From the NCBI GenBank assembly GCA_006226545.1, contig SBGR01000006.1, positions 82,930-118,770 of the forward strand: 35,841 nucleotides of DNA, written 5' to 3'. Positions 1 to 8,357 of the stretch are shown in pieces; within the stretch, counting starts at the first letter, position 1, and the number at the start of each line of letters is the position of its first letter. Source of the DNA: Bacteroidota bacterium. GTDB lineage: Bacteria; Bacteroidota; Bacteroidia; UBA8524. The position numbers and the translations under genes were made by a program. The notes below the pieces were generated by a model that worked only from the letters and a program-made list of their open reading frames with translations, made no database searches and was not told the DNA's origin.

Positions 1-527
1 TGCGCTCCCCCGTAATAATTTACGCCTTGATCACGGTAGTTGATATAGCGGTAGTCCGGCTCCCCGTCTAAGGAGAACACACGTTTATTTAATCCGTTCC
101 AATAGCTGTATCCTACTCCACCGGTTAGTTCTATGCAGAAATAATCGAAAGGATAAGAAAGTAGAAGCCCGCCTTGCAACATGCCCCTGTTCAAATGTCC
201 AACTGAGGGTGGAATAGTCCACCTACCTTGGGTCCAATCGAAATTAGCAGGAGAAGCCGAGCCAAAGCTGACAGAACCATCTAAGCCTAAATTACGGTGC
301 GGTAGCCACGCTCCGTGCACACCTACTACATAAGCTCCTTTTATATTTGGGTTAAAAACAGGACTTGTACTTTGCTTCAACAGGTTCAACATACCCAGAT
401 TAAAGCCTACATAAGAGCTGTGATCATAGTCTTCGTCTTCCGCCTCAATGGCATCTTGAGCGCTAGAAAAAAGAGGAATAAATAGGACTAAGCCTAGTTT
501 AAGAAATCTGTAAAATGGTTTTCGCAT
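1..527 (-). CDS. Outer-membrane beta-barrel-like exported protein, partial (N-terminal 175 residues)
   Basis: This is an open frame that starts at 527 and leaves the window at base 1 without a stop. The product begins MRKPFYRFLKLGLVLF and has a hydrophobic signal peptide with a likely cut in SSA|QDA, leaving Gln at +1 as is common for Bacteroidota signal peptidase I substrates. An acidic linker (EAEDEDYD) follows, then alternating short stretches rich in Tyr, Trp and Gly (YVGFNLGML, IELTGGVGYSYW) that look like outer-membrane beta-strands. I do not recognise the family. The start overlaps the end of the upstream glycosyltransferase by 29 bases, so the two are probably translationally coupled in one minus-strand operon with the epimerase. 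That context suggests a cell-surface role, but this is inference. The reading frame was translated by hand from the reverse complement. Confidence 0.72.
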   Translation of the reverse strand, partial: MRKPFYRFLKLGLVLFIPLFSSAQDAIEAEDEDYDHSSYVGFNLGMLNLLKQSTSPVFNPNIKGAYVVGVHGAWLPHRNLGLDGSVSFGSASPANFDWTQGRWTIPPSVGHLNRGMLQGGLLLSYPFDYFCIELTGGVGYSYWNGLNKRVFSLDGEPDYRYINYRDQGVNYYGGA

Positions 528-1767
528 AGTTCTCCCAACTCATCTGCTCAGCACTTTGAGCGATGTTATCCGAAGGTATGGGATTTTTCAGAAACCTTCT
601 CATGGTCTCTGTCATGCTATCAATATCACGGTCTTCAGCCAAATAGCCATTGTAACCGTCTTTGATGGTTTCCGGGAAATGGCCCACTTTGGTAGCTAAA
701 ACAGGTAATTTGAAGTTATACGATAAACTCTCTACTCCCGATGGTGTAGCTGTGAGATAGTAAAGTAATATGCAATCGCTAACCTGAAAGTATTTGTGTA
801 CTTCTTCGTTCGGTACAAACTGATTAAAGACTTTCACATCGTTGTGCATGTCCAGTTCGTCTACCAAAGCAATTGGATTGTAATCCTGTTCATTGTCGGC
901 ATTCTTCATCACCAATTTCTTGGCTACCGAAAACAAGGTACTCTTCAAACGCGTGCTCCACTTCTTCTGGTCTAAGGTTTTCCAAAACGATTCTCCTACC
1001 ACCAACATAGAAACATCGTCGCGCTCTTTTCTCAACTTATCAAAAGCTTCTAGTGCTTGATGTAAGCCTTTGTATTTGCGAATAAAACCAAAGAACAGGA
1101 ACACGTGTTTCTTCAGTCCCATGGCTTCCTTTTGTGCTGCCACATCAAACTGTGGATCGGGAGCGTATAAGTCGTAAATAGGATGGTAAAGTTTGATTAC
1201 CGTGGTTTCACCTTGTTTCCTAACCCCGTCTTCGTTCACGTGGTACGCTTTTGCCGGGAACGTAGTTTTCAATTCGTCTACCGTTTTATAAGCATGCGTA
1301 ATGAATGTTTGAGGTGTTTTCAGTCCGTAGCGGGTAAAGAATTTATCGATGGAAGAGCTTTCCTTCTGCACCACAAGGTGCAAATCGAAAACCACTTCGA
1401 TTCCACTTTTCCTCAACCGACGGGCCATCCATCCCATAGGCAAACCTTGTAAGGCAATGGCCCACTGAAAAATGGCCATTTCAGGTTTCAGCTTTTTAAT
1501 CAGCTTTACCGTTGCGGCCCACGAAAAAGGATTATTGTAATTGCAGAGGTAATGCACCTGAATTCCGGTGCCTTCCATAAAATCGCTTTTACTGCTGCGA
1601 TCAATGAAATCGCGAGGAATGATTGCCGGATACTGCTGGGTCCAGGATACAATATGCACCTCCATACCCAATTTGTCCATGGCCTTAGCCAAAGAGGTAT
1701 TGTAATTGGAAATGCCCCCTTTGAATAAAGGTCCCGGGCCAAACAGCACAACTTTCCTCTTCCCCAT
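499..1767 (-). CDS. Glycosyltransferase family 4 (GT-B fold)
   Basis: A 422-residue cytoplasmic protein that probably transfers a sugar from a nucleotide donor onto a glycan or lipid-linked acceptor. The N-terminus has the GT4 acceptor-domain opening (VVLFGPGPLFKGGISNYNTS, with the Gly-Gly loop). The C-terminal half has the donor-domain pattern HKYFQVSDCILLYY, then PSGVESLSYNFKLPVLAT and VGHFPETI, which matches the family's conserved Glu plus 'lPVlat..GgfpE' region, and ends with the usual NGYLAED segment. Length is typical. It starts two bases after the epimerase stop codon, so the two genes form an operon. The longer FLFFGFIRKYKGLHQALEAF segment is the usual donor-domain entry ('fGrl...KGl..ll.A'). 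The specific sugar and acceptor cannot be read from the sequence. A role in surface polysaccharide or LPS synthesis is inferred from neighbours. Confidence 0.87.
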   Translation of the reverse strand: MGKRKVVLFGPGPLFKGGISNYNTSLAKAMDKLGMEVHIVSWTQQYPAIIPRDFIDRSSKSDFMEGTGIQVHYLCNYNNPFSWAATVKLIKKLKPEMAIFQWAIALQGLPMGWMARRLRKSGIEVVFDLHLVVQKESSSIDKFFTRYGLKTPQTFITHAYKTVDELKTTFPAKAYHVNEDGVRKQGETTVIKLYHPIYDLYAPDPQFDVAAQKEAMGLKKHVFLFFGFIRKYKGLHQALEAFDKLRKERDDVSMLVVGESFWKTLDQKKWSTRLKSTLFSVAKKLVMKNADNEQDYNPIALVDELDMHNDVKVFNQFVPNEEVHKYFQVSDCILLYYLTATPSGVESLSYNFKLPVLATKVGHFPETIKDGYNGYLAEDRDIDSMTETMRRFLKNPIPSDNIAQSAEQMSWENYAKTILQIS

Positions 1768-1768
1768 C

Positions 1769-2818
1769 TTATTCGCCTGCTTCTACGCGTTTAACTGCTG
1801 CATTGTAAACGCGACGCATTCCTTCTTCCAAAGAAACTTTTGGTTTCCAGTCGTATTTGCTGTTCACGTAATCCATATTAGCATAGCGAGAATGCACTCC
1901 CACCGGTTTGTCTAACAATGGTTTGATTTCCGGGTTGTATCCGGCAAACTGGCAGAATAAATCGATAATCTCTAAGAAGCTGGTCAGTTTTCCTGATCCT
2001 ATATTGATGGCTGAGCCATCGCTAATCTTATCTATAGCCATCAAAATGCAATCGATGCAATCGTCGATGTGCACAAAATCGCGACCCTGTTTACCGCTTC
2101 CCCAAACCTCAAATGGTTCTTCTTTCTTGGCTGCTCTGGCAGCAATGGCCGGAATTGGGTAAGTGAGGTCTTGGTCTTCACCGTAACCGGAGAAAGGACG
2201 CAAACAGGCTACCGATACGCCGTAGTATTTTGCCGCAATCTGAGCAAGGTATTCACCGGTAAGCTTGCTCCATCCGTAAGTCATATCCGGTTGTCCAAGG
2301 TTAGCGTCGAAACGAATATCCGATTCAGACAAGGCAATGGCATCTTGGTCTGTTTGCAAATCGATAGGGTAAGCAGCCGATGAGCTTGGGTAAACCACGC
2401 GGTTGGGTTTGTATCGGCAAACCCAGAAGAAGAATTCGGCATCGATAGATAGGTCTAATGCTACCATCATTGGGTCGCCATCAATCTTGGCTCTGCCGCC
2501 AACAATTGCTGCAAAATGGTAAACATCAGAAAAACGTGGCAAATCCAAACCGTATGTATCTTTCAAATAGCTATCGCTATCGGTCATACCGGTTAAGAAT
2601 TTTCTAAAATCAGCATGCAAGAAGTACATCCTACCATCGGCGTAGACTTCCACATTACCTTGTTGCACATATTCCGGATTCTCCAACCAAGTGGATGGTG
2701 AAGTACCGGTTGATAAATCGTCAACTACAACCAAAACATCGTTGGTTGTCTTCAATAGTCTCTTAACAAGGTTTCTCCCTACAAATCCTGCTCCGCCCGA
2801 TATTAAACTTACTTTCAT
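1769..2818 (-). CDS. NAD-dependent epimerase/dehydratase (extended SDR, sugar-nucleotide modifying)
   Basis: A 349-residue extended short-chain dehydrogenase/reductase. The Rossmann glycine motif GGAGFVG is at residues 8-14, followed by the acidic ribose-binding pair VVDDLSTG. The catalytic triad is visible as Ser in YPSSSAAYP (about 144-148) and YxxxK as Y181-G-W-S-K185. The C-terminal substrate domain contains RPFSGYGEDQD and the DFVHIDDCIDCI signature typical of nucleotide-sugar epimerases and dehydratases such as GDP-mannose 3,5-epimerase or UDP-galactose/glucuronate epimerases. It most likely interconverts or modifies a nucleotide sugar used by the adjacent GT4 enzyme. It is the first gene of the minus-strand cluster. 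The 120 bases between it and the divergent transporter hold no clear TAnnTTTG box on this strand. The exact substrate is unresolved. Confidence 0.9.
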   Translation of the reverse strand: MKVSLISGGAGFVGRNLVKRLLKTTNDVLVVVDDLSTGTSPSTWLENPEYVQQGNVEVYADGRMYFLHADFRKFLTGMTDSDSYLKDTYGLDLPRFSDVYHFAAIVGGRAKIDGDPMMVALDLSIDAEFFFWVCRYKPNRVVYPSSSAAYPIDLQTDQDAIALSESDIRFDANLGQPDMTYGWSKLTGEYLAQIAAKYYGVSVACLRPFSGYGEDQDLTYPIPAIAARAAKKEEPFEVWGSGKQGRDFVHIDDCIDCILMAIDKISDGSAINIGSGKLTSFLEIIDLFCQFAGYNPEIKPLLDKPVGVHSRYANMDYVNSKYDWKPKVSLEEGMRRVYNAAVKRVEAGE

Positions 2819-2938
2819 TCAAGTGATTTTTTACGTTCCGCAATATCTAAAATGTGCGGCAAAAATCCGCCTTTTCACGGGAAGATTAGGCGAATTTGCT
2901 TGCCATTTTACTAGGTTTACTGAATCTTCGTTAGTGGG

Positions 2939-4360
2939 ATGAAACAAATTATTGCTTGGCTACTAGGTCCAAGCCTCTTTTTAACTACTTGGTTACTTGG
3001 AAATATGCTGGGTTTTGAGCCCGGGTATGTTCAAGTCTGCGCTGTGGCATTGTGGATGATTAGCTGGTGGATTGGCGAAGCTGTTCCCATGGCTGCCACT
3101 GCCCTTTTGCCGGTCGTTTTATTTCCCTTCTTTGGCATCGCTACGGTTGAACAAGTTTGCGCCAACTACGCCAACAGCACCATCTTTTTGTTTCTCGGCG
3201 GATTTATCATCGCGATGGGTTTGGAAAAATCCGGACTGCACGAACGAATCGCTTTATTGATTATTCGGAATTTCGGACGAAGTGCCAACGGGATACTTTT
3301 CGGATTTCTACTCGCTACCACCTTGCTCAGCATGTGGGTGAGCAATACCTCTACGGCCTTGATGATGTTACCCATGGCAAGGTCGATAATCAAACTTTTG
3401 GAAAGCAAATTTAGCGAAGCACAGCGCAGCTCATCGTTTCGCAATTTCTCCATAGCGCTCACCTTGGGCATTGCTTATGCGGCCAATGTTGGCGGAATCG
3501 CTACCTTGATTGGCACTCCGCCCAATGTGGTGCTTAAAGGGCAATTGGAAAAGTTGGCCGGTATTCAAATCGACTTTTTGGCTTGGATGCAAATCGGCAT
3601 TCCCATCAGTTTGCTCATGCTTTTAATCGTTTACTTTTCGCTCAATAAACTCTTCTTTCCAAACAACTTAGGCAAAATTGAAGGAGGCATGGAACTCATT
3701 CAAAGCAAGTTGATGGAATTAGGACAATTGAAGAAGGCAGAGAAATACGTTTTGGCGATATTCTGCAGCACTGCCTTTCTCTGGATTTCCGGTCCGTGGT
3801 GGAATGACCTCATCGGTAAAAAACTATTCAACGATACCTTGGTAGCCATTCTTGGTGGTTTAGCGATGTTTAGCATCCCCACTCAAAAGGACTTCAAAGG
3901 CTTTGTATTGGAATGGGAAGACACCAAATCATTGCCATGGAACATTCTCTTACTCTTTGGCGGAGGACTGGCCTTGGCATTCGGCATGAAGGAATCAGGC
4001 TTGATGAATGTTTTAGGTGAATCGCTTACCCAACTCGATTTGCATCCTTTTGTCTTGTTATTAGTTTTAACCTGCATCATGCTCCTGCTAACCGAAGTAA
4101 TGAGCAATGTTGCCTTAGCGATTATCTTTATTCCGGTGGTGATTACGCTATGCGATATCAAAGGACTAGATACCTTAACCTATACAGCAGCCGTGGCTTT
4201 GGCTTCCAGCTTTGCCTTTATGTTGCCCATTTCAACACCGCCCAATGCCATTGTTTATGGCGCGGGTTATATCAAAATTAAAGACATGATCAGGGTCGGA
4301 TTTGTGCTGAACCTAATCAGCATCGCTTTGATATCTGCTTTCCTGTGGATCTTTCGCTAG
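2939..4360 (+). CDS. SLC13/DASS-family anion:Na+ symporter (di- or tricarboxylate or sulfate)
   Basis: A 473-residue inner-membrane protein with about eleven hydrophobic segments. Both halves of the DASS inverted repeat are visible: SNTSTA near residue 135 with GTPPN near 193, and MSNVA with STPPN in the C-terminal half. These Ser-Asn-Thr/Val and Thr-Pro-Pro-Asn loops bind Na+ and the carboxylate in characterised family members such as VcINDY. The N-terminus WISWWIGEAVPMAATALLP is also typical. The substrate (C4-dicarboxylate, citrate or sulfate) cannot be decided from motifs alone. The gene is divergent from the epimerase and convergent with the NfeD gene, sharing its last 4 bases with it. 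No clear promoter: TAGGTTTA at 2912-2919 is one mismatch from TAnnTTTG but lacks a well spaced -33 box. Confidence 0.9.
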   Translation: MKQIIAWLLGPSLFLTTWLLGNMLGFEPGYVQVCAVALWMISWWIGEAVPMAATALLPVVLFPFFGIATVEQVCANYANSTIFLFLGGFIIAMGLEKSGLHERIALLIIRNFGRSANGILFGFLLATTLLSMWVSNTSTALMMLPMARSIIKLLESKFSEAQRSSSFRNFSIALTLGIAYAANVGGIATLIGTPPNVVLKGQLEKLAGIQIDFLAWMQIGIPISLLMLLIVYFSLNKLFFPNNLGKIEGGMELIQSKLMELGQLKKAEKYVLAIFCSTAFLWISGPWWNDLIGKKLFNDTLVAILGGLAMFSIPTQKDFKGFVLEWEDTKSLPWNILLLFGGGLALAFGMKESGLMNVLGESLTQLDLHPFVLLLVLTCIMLLLTEVMSNVALAIIFIPVVITLCDIKGLDTLTYTAAVALASSFAFMLPISTPPNAIVYGAGYIKIKDMIRVGFVLNLISIALISAFLWIFR

Positions 4361-5712
4361 ACCACCGATTCAACCAAATACTTATTGTCTTTTTTACCGA
4401 TGATTTTGACGTTTTGGCCTTGTTCAATGAGTTCGCCTAGCGACATCGCATCAAAATAAGCATCGCCGAAACGAATCATACCCTGTGGATTGAGTCGGGT
4501 TTCTGACACTGCGATATCCTCCAGTTGTGGCAGCGACTCTGATGTCTTAGCCGAAGCACCGGCCGGCAGCTCTGCCTCAAGGCTAATCTTTTTAATCCAA
4601 GCAGAGTTAGCGAATGATTTCCCGGTAAGAAGCATCAATCCCATAAAGGCAAACAAGGCAATACTTACTTTCAATAGGGCTTCACGTATAATCTCAGAAC
4701 TGGCCGGTCCGAAGTCGAAGGCCACATTGTTGATGGTACTCAATACCAAAGCCGCAAACAACAGAACGAGTCCGCTGATGCCCGCCACACCAAAACCCGG
4801 AATCACAAAAATTTCAAGTCCGAGGAGAATTAGTCCAACGATAAACAATAAAATCTCCCAGTTCTCCGCTAAGCCTTCCAGGTAAAGAGGCGCAAAGTAA
4901 AGCATGGCAGCTAGTACGCTGGCAAGGAGCGGAAAACCAACTCCAGGAGTGCGTATTTCATAATATATGCCACCCAAAATGATAAGGATCAAAACACCAC
5001 TTACACCCGGTGAAATCAGAAAACCTATCGCTTCATCAATCCAAGTTATTCTTTGCTTTTCTACCGTATAAGAAGTGATGCCTTCTCCCTTGAGCATCTC
5101 CTCTACCGATTCGTATGCACCGTCGCAAAATCCCCATTTAATGGCTTCATCCGTTGTTAATGTGACTACATCCCCAGTATCGTTTAATCCGGGAACCACT
5201 TTATCTCCATCTACCATAGCTTCAGCTATTTCAGGATTCCGACCGCGTGCTGTTGCCGTGCTGCGCATCTTGCTCCTCATATAGCTTTGGTACTTATCGG
5301 GAGCTTCTTCACCTTCTCCACTCACCACTGTTGCCGCACCAATACTAGCCCCCTTGCGCATGAATATCTTGGTGCACGCAATTGAAATTAAAGCTCCGGC
5401 CGAAGCTGCATTGTTTTCTATGAACACATAAACCGGAATTGGACTATTCAGTAGACGGGTACGAATGGAGTCTGCATCGCTCACCAATCCGCCATAAGTA
5501 TTTAATCGAAGCAAGATCAAATCGGCATTCTGTTCTATCGCTTCATCCACCGCTTTCGAGGTTTTACGGGTAGCCGGAGGAGCTATCTCTTCTCGAATAT
5601 CGAATTGGTAAATCTTGAGATTTTGTTTCTTGCTAAGGGAGTCCGAAGCTTGAATTGAGCTAGGAACAAGATTTATTAACAGAAAGCTGATGATAAAAGT
5701 GAGCCGATTCAT
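4357..5712 (-). CDS. NfeD-type membrane serine protease (ClpP-class domain plus NfeD transmembrane and OB domains)
   Basis: Full-length NfeD1b-type protein, 451 residues from the ATG at 5712. I chose this start because it opens directly into a signal peptide (MNRLTFIISFLL...IQA|SDS); an in-frame start 81 bases upstream would cross the divergent promoter. The order is: signal peptide; ClpP-like protease domain (about 30-215) with the nucleophile in NNAASAGALIS (S104) and a likely catalytic Lys in DKYQSYMRSK (K140), as in archaeal PH1510; four to five membrane segments (about 240-380) with the NfeD signature EIRTPGVGFP and FVIPGFGVAGISG; and a C-terminal OB fold beginning GMIRFGDAYFDA. Family members cleave membrane proteins such as stomatins and are linked to membrane-raft maintenance. 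No stomatin/SPFH partner gene lies next to it here. Confidence 0.9.
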   Translation of the reverse strand: MNRLTFIISFLLINLVPSSIQASDSLSKKQNLKIYQFDIREEIAPPATRKTSKAVDEAIEQNADLILLRLNTYGGLVSDADSIRTRLLNSPIPVYVFIENNAASAGALISIACTKIFMRKGASIGAATVVSGEGEEAPDKYQSYMRSKMRSTATARGRNPEIAEAMVDGDKVVPGLNDTGDVVTLTTDEAIKWGFCDGAYESVEEMLKGEGITSYTVEKQRITWIDEAIGFLISPGVSGVLILIILGGIYYEIRTPGVGFPLLASVLAAMLYFAPLYLEGLAENWEILLFIVGLILLGLEIFVIPGFGVAGISGLVLLFAALVLSTINNVAFDFGPASSEIIREALLKVSIALFAFMGLMLLTGKSFANSAWIKKISLEAELPAGASAKTSESLPQLEDIAVSETRLNPQGMIRFGDAYFDAMSLGELIEQGQNVKIIGKKDNKYLVESVV

Positions 5713-5746
5713 GGATACCAAATTAAAGGAAAAAGGAGCACTTGTG

Positions 5747-5754
5747 TACTTTTG
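5747..5754 (+). promoter_or_regulatory. Candidate -7 box (TACTTTTG) for the LysM gene
   Basis: Exact match to the Bacteroidota -7 consensus TAnnTTTG, 23 bases before the ATG at 5778, inside the 65-base divergent region between the NfeD and LysM genes. I see no well spaced TTG box upstream, so only half of the promoter is supported. Confidence 0.5.
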
Positions 5755-5777
5755 TATGAACGCTAAATTTAATCGTG

Positions 5778-6668
5778 ATGAAGCTATTGACATTTCTCCT
5801 TTGCAGCCTTCTCTCTCTCAGTGCTTTTGCCGCTGAGCATATGCCCCAAGATTCTGTAGGAATTAAGAAGGTGGGCGACGCCTGGTTTATCCTACACAAA
5901 ACTGAAAAAGGACAAGGATTATTCGGTATAGCTCGTCGCTATAATTCAAGCGTGGATGCCATCACCAAAGCAAACCCGGAAGTAAAAAACGGACTAAGCA
6001 TTGGACAGATTGTATTGGTGCCTACCAATTACAAAGAAGCCGCACCTGCTGCTCCTAAGGCTGAAGAGAAAAAACCGGAAGCTAAAAAGGAAGAAAAGAA
6101 AGCGGAAACACCGGCGAGCACAAATTCCGATAAGCAGATTAAACATACGGTAAAATCGGGTGAAACGCTGTATGCCATCTCACGCCAATACAATGTAAGC
6201 GTAGACGAGATTAAGAAACTAAACAAGCTAAGCAGCAATGAGCTTACTGTTGGTCAGGAGTTGATTATCAAAGCCGGCAAAGTAGAGCATACTGAAAACT
6301 ACGGCGGTGAAGAGAAAAAAGCCGAAAACAAATCCAATACCGCTAAACCGGATGCGACCCCGGCTGCAGGCAATAGCTACGAATACAACAAGAGCACAGG
6401 AGAAGTAAAAGAAAGCGGATTCGCCGTGGTTTCTAGCGTTGAAACGATGGATCAAAAACGCAGCTTTGCCTTACACCCAACTGCACCGGTAGGTACCATC
6501 ATTATGGTTACCAATACACAGAACAATAAATCGGTTTTTATCCGTGTAATTGGCAATACCAAAAGCAGCGATCCACAAGTAGTTTTGATGTTGAGCAATG
6601 CTTCGGCAGAACGTTTGGGCATTGGTGCTAACGACCGTGTTTCTGTTCGTTTGAATTACGCCCGCTAA
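5778..6668 (+). CDS. Exported LysM protein with C-terminal double-psi beta-barrel (RlpA-like) domain
   Basis: A 296-residue periplasmic or cell-wall protein. I start at the ATG at 5778, three bases into the longest frame (which opens with GTG), giving the signal peptide MKLLTFLLCSLLSLSAFA. Two LysM peptidoglycan-binding modules follow: a divergent one (about 36-84, KGQGLFGIARRYNSSVDAI) and a canonical one (about 121-168, VKSGETLYAISRQYNVSVDEI...LTVGQELII). They are separated by an Ala/Lys/Glu/Pro-rich linker. The C-terminal 85 residues (FALHPTAPVGTIIMVTN, then VFIRVIGNT and the LSNASAERLGI segment) resemble the double-psi barrel of RlpA-type proteins. The catalytic Asp-His pair of lytic transglycosylases is not obvious, so binding rather than cleavage is the safer guess. 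It is the first gene of a run that continues two bases later with the ligase-like gene. Confidence 0.87.
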   Translation: MKLLTFLLCSLLSLSAFAAEHMPQDSVGIKKVGDAWFILHKTEKGQGLFGIARRYNSSVDAITKANPEVKNGLSIGQIVLVPTNYKEAAPAAPKAEEKKPEAKKEEKKAETPASTNSDKQIKHTVKSGETLYAISRQYNVSVDEIKKLNKLSSNELTVGQELIIKAGKVEHTENYGGEEKKAENKSNTAKPDATPAAGNSYEYNKSTGEVKESGFAVVSSVETMDQKRSFALHPTAPVGTIIMVTNTQNNKSVFIRVIGNTKSSDPQVVLMLSNASAERLGIGANDRVSVRLNYAR

Positions 6669-6670
6669 AC

Positions 6671-7930
6671 ATGTTATTGCGGCGTATTGGTCAATACTGC
6701 TTTTTTGGCGGAAACTTACTGATAGCCGCGGGTTTTGTATGGCATCAAGCCAGTCCGGCCTTCCTTTCTTTAGGCACCATCGCTGTAGCACTAGGCCTGC
6801 TGGGTCAGGTCCAGTACTTTGAACGAAACCCGTTGCATTTAAGCCTAGCTGCCCTGTGGGTTTTAGGCTTATTCAGCGGAATCTATACCATGCACGGTAG
6901 TCAGTGGTGGAGCATTACCACCCGACAGCTTGCCTTGTTTCTATTGCCCTTAGGATACAGCTTTGGGCGAACCATCAACCCCAAACAAAAGCGGCAAATA
7001 GCCTTGGTCTTCTTAGCGAACCTGAGTGCATTCGCCTTGATTTCCCTCATTCGCTATTGGATTCACAAGTCGGAGGTTGACTTCGCTTTAACCCAATCGG
7101 GCGCCATTCCCATTTGGGACGGAAAAAGTTGGCCATGGAAGCTCACCGCCCTGAACAGCAGTCAATTTGTGGAAAGTGGCATCAACCACATTTACTTTTC
7201 TGTTCTACAAGCCTTGGCCATTCCATTGGCTTGGTCGTTTTGGCGTAAGGAACGAAGCTGGTTATGGATGTTTTTCTTGGTTATCAACCTGCTTACCATT
7301 CACCTTTTCTTAGCCAGAACGGGTTTAATGGCCTTGTATGGCGGATTAGCCATTGTAGCGATTCAAGCTTGGCGTAAAGGTGGAATCAAAGTAAATCGCT
7401 ATATCCTCATCGGTTTAGCGATCTTACCCTTTGCCTTGTATTTTGGGTTAAGCTCGGTTAAGAATAAGGTAGACAATTCCATTACTGATATCCGCAGTAT
7501 TGGTCAGGGTGCCGATATCAACCACCGCAGTTTAGCGATGCGCGTTGAAGCTTGGAAAACGGCCGGCTGTGTGATATTCACCTCTCCGGTAATTGGCGTA
7601 AGTACCGGCGATGTGCATTATTTCATGCAAAAGTGCTATACCGATAACCAGACCAGCTTATACCCGGAGAACCGCATTCCTCCTCACAATCAATACTTAG
7701 AAACCACTGCTGCGCTGGGCGTACTCGGACTTTTTGCATTGGCCTTTATCGGCTGGTATTCATTCCGTAATTTTGCAGGCAGGAAGGATAAAACAGCTTG
7801 GCTAAGCGTGCTGATTATGGCCATCGCATTCTGTTTTGAATCGATGCTGCAGACTCAGGTGGGCGTTTGCCTCTTCCCTTTTTTCCTTCTGTTTTATTTA
7901 CACGACCCGGATGAGCAGCAATTCTATTGA
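6671..7930 (+). CDS. O-antigen ligase/polymerase-like membrane protein (Wzy_C/WaaL superfamily)
   Basis: A 419-residue inner-membrane protein with about ten or eleven hydrophobic segments. The signature region is the large periplasmic loop with PPHNQYLETTAALGVLG after a long hydrophilic stretch. The HNxyL motif and the preceding helix LARTGLMALYGGLAIV (equivalent of the 'sRg.......' helix) match the Wzy_C domain of O-antigen ligases. Such enzymes move a polymer from undecaprenyl diphosphate to lipid A core or another acceptor, or polymerise it. Which of these applies cannot be settled from sequence. It starts two bases after the LysM stop codon, and its last 20 bases overlap the acetyltransferase gene. 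Together with the two glycosyltransferases and the epimerase nearby, a role in surface-glycan assembly is the best inference. Confidence 0.82.
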   Translation: MLLRRIGQYCFFGGNLLIAAGFVWHQASPAFLSLGTIAVALGLLGQVQYFERNPLHLSLAALWVLGLFSGIYTMHGSQWWSITTRQLALFLLPLGYSFGRTINPKQKRQIALVFLANLSAFALISLIRYWIHKSEVDFALTQSGAIPIWDGKSWPWKLTALNSSQFVESGINHIYFSVLQALAIPLAWSFWRKERSWLWMFFLVINLLTIHLFLARTGLMALYGGLAIVAIQAWRKGGIKVNRYILIGLAILPFALYFGLSSVKNKVDNSITDIRSIGQGADINHRSLAMRVEAWKTAGCVIFTSPVIGVSTGDVHYFMQKCYTDNQTSLYPENRIPPHNQYLETTAALGVLGLFALAFIGWYSFRNFAGRKDKTAWLSVLIMAIAFCFESMLQTQVGVCLFPFFLLFYLHDPDEQQFY

Positions 7931-8357
7931 GCTACGATTTATCGATGAGGAAACCATTCAGCAGGCCATTCCTCTTTTCCAAGAACTGTATTCCAATAAT
8001 TCAGAAGACAGGCTAAGGCATTTGTTTCCTCAAATGTTCGACAGCAATTACCGTTGTATTGGGTTTTTTGACGGCGATAAATTAATTGGGGTTTGCGGTG
8101 TTTGGAGTTTGGTGAAACACTACGTAGGCAAACACCTCGAAGTAGACAACGTGATCATCGCTAAAGAATACCGCCGATTAAAACTAGGCGATAAACTGAT
8201 GGAGTTTGTAGAGAACCTGGCTTTGGAAGAAGGAAATGAGGCGATTGAATTAAATTGCCATGTTGCTAACTCAAAGGGCGTAGCTTTTTGGGTAAAACAT
8301 GGGTTCTCCATTATTGGATTCCATTTTCAAAAGCGACTAAAACCTCAGAAGATTTAA
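7911..8357 (+). CDS. GNAT-family N-acetyltransferase
   Basis: A 148-residue cytoplasmic acetyl-CoA-dependent acyltransferase. I start at the ATG at 7911 (MSSNSIELRFIDEETIQQAI), because the longer frame would begin with an Arg/Cys/Phe-rich stretch that is only the shadow of the preceding membrane protein. Visible GNAT elements are strand beta4 LEVDNVIIAKEYRR, the acetyl-CoA pyrophosphate loop RRLKLGDKLM (R-x-x-x-x-G form), the following alpha3 helix, and the beta5 to C-terminal region AIELNCHVANSKGVAFWVKHGF that ends with the usual 'fYe..GF' turn. Substrate unknown; acetylation of an amino sugar or of a small molecule is possible. It overlaps the O-antigen-ligase-like gene by 20 bases and shares one base (TAATG) with the GT2 gene, so all are probably co-translated. 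Confidence 0.85.
   Translation: MSSNSIELRFIDEETIQQAIPLFQELYSNNSEDRLRHLFPQMFDSNYRCIGFFDGDKLIGVCGVWSLVKHYVGKHLEVDNVIIAKEYRRLKLGDKLMEFVENLALEEGNEAIELNCHVANSKGVAFWVKHGFSIIGFHFQKRLKPQKI

Noticed and set aside
2849..2878. GC hairpin (GCGG...CCGC) between the epimerase and transporter genes
   Set aside because: Only a 4-bp stem with a short T stretch, between divergent genes where a terminator is not expected; probably chance.
4490..4885. A 131-residue plus-strand open frame
   Set aside because: It is the shadow of the NfeD C-terminal and membrane segments, Ser/Ala-rich without domain features.
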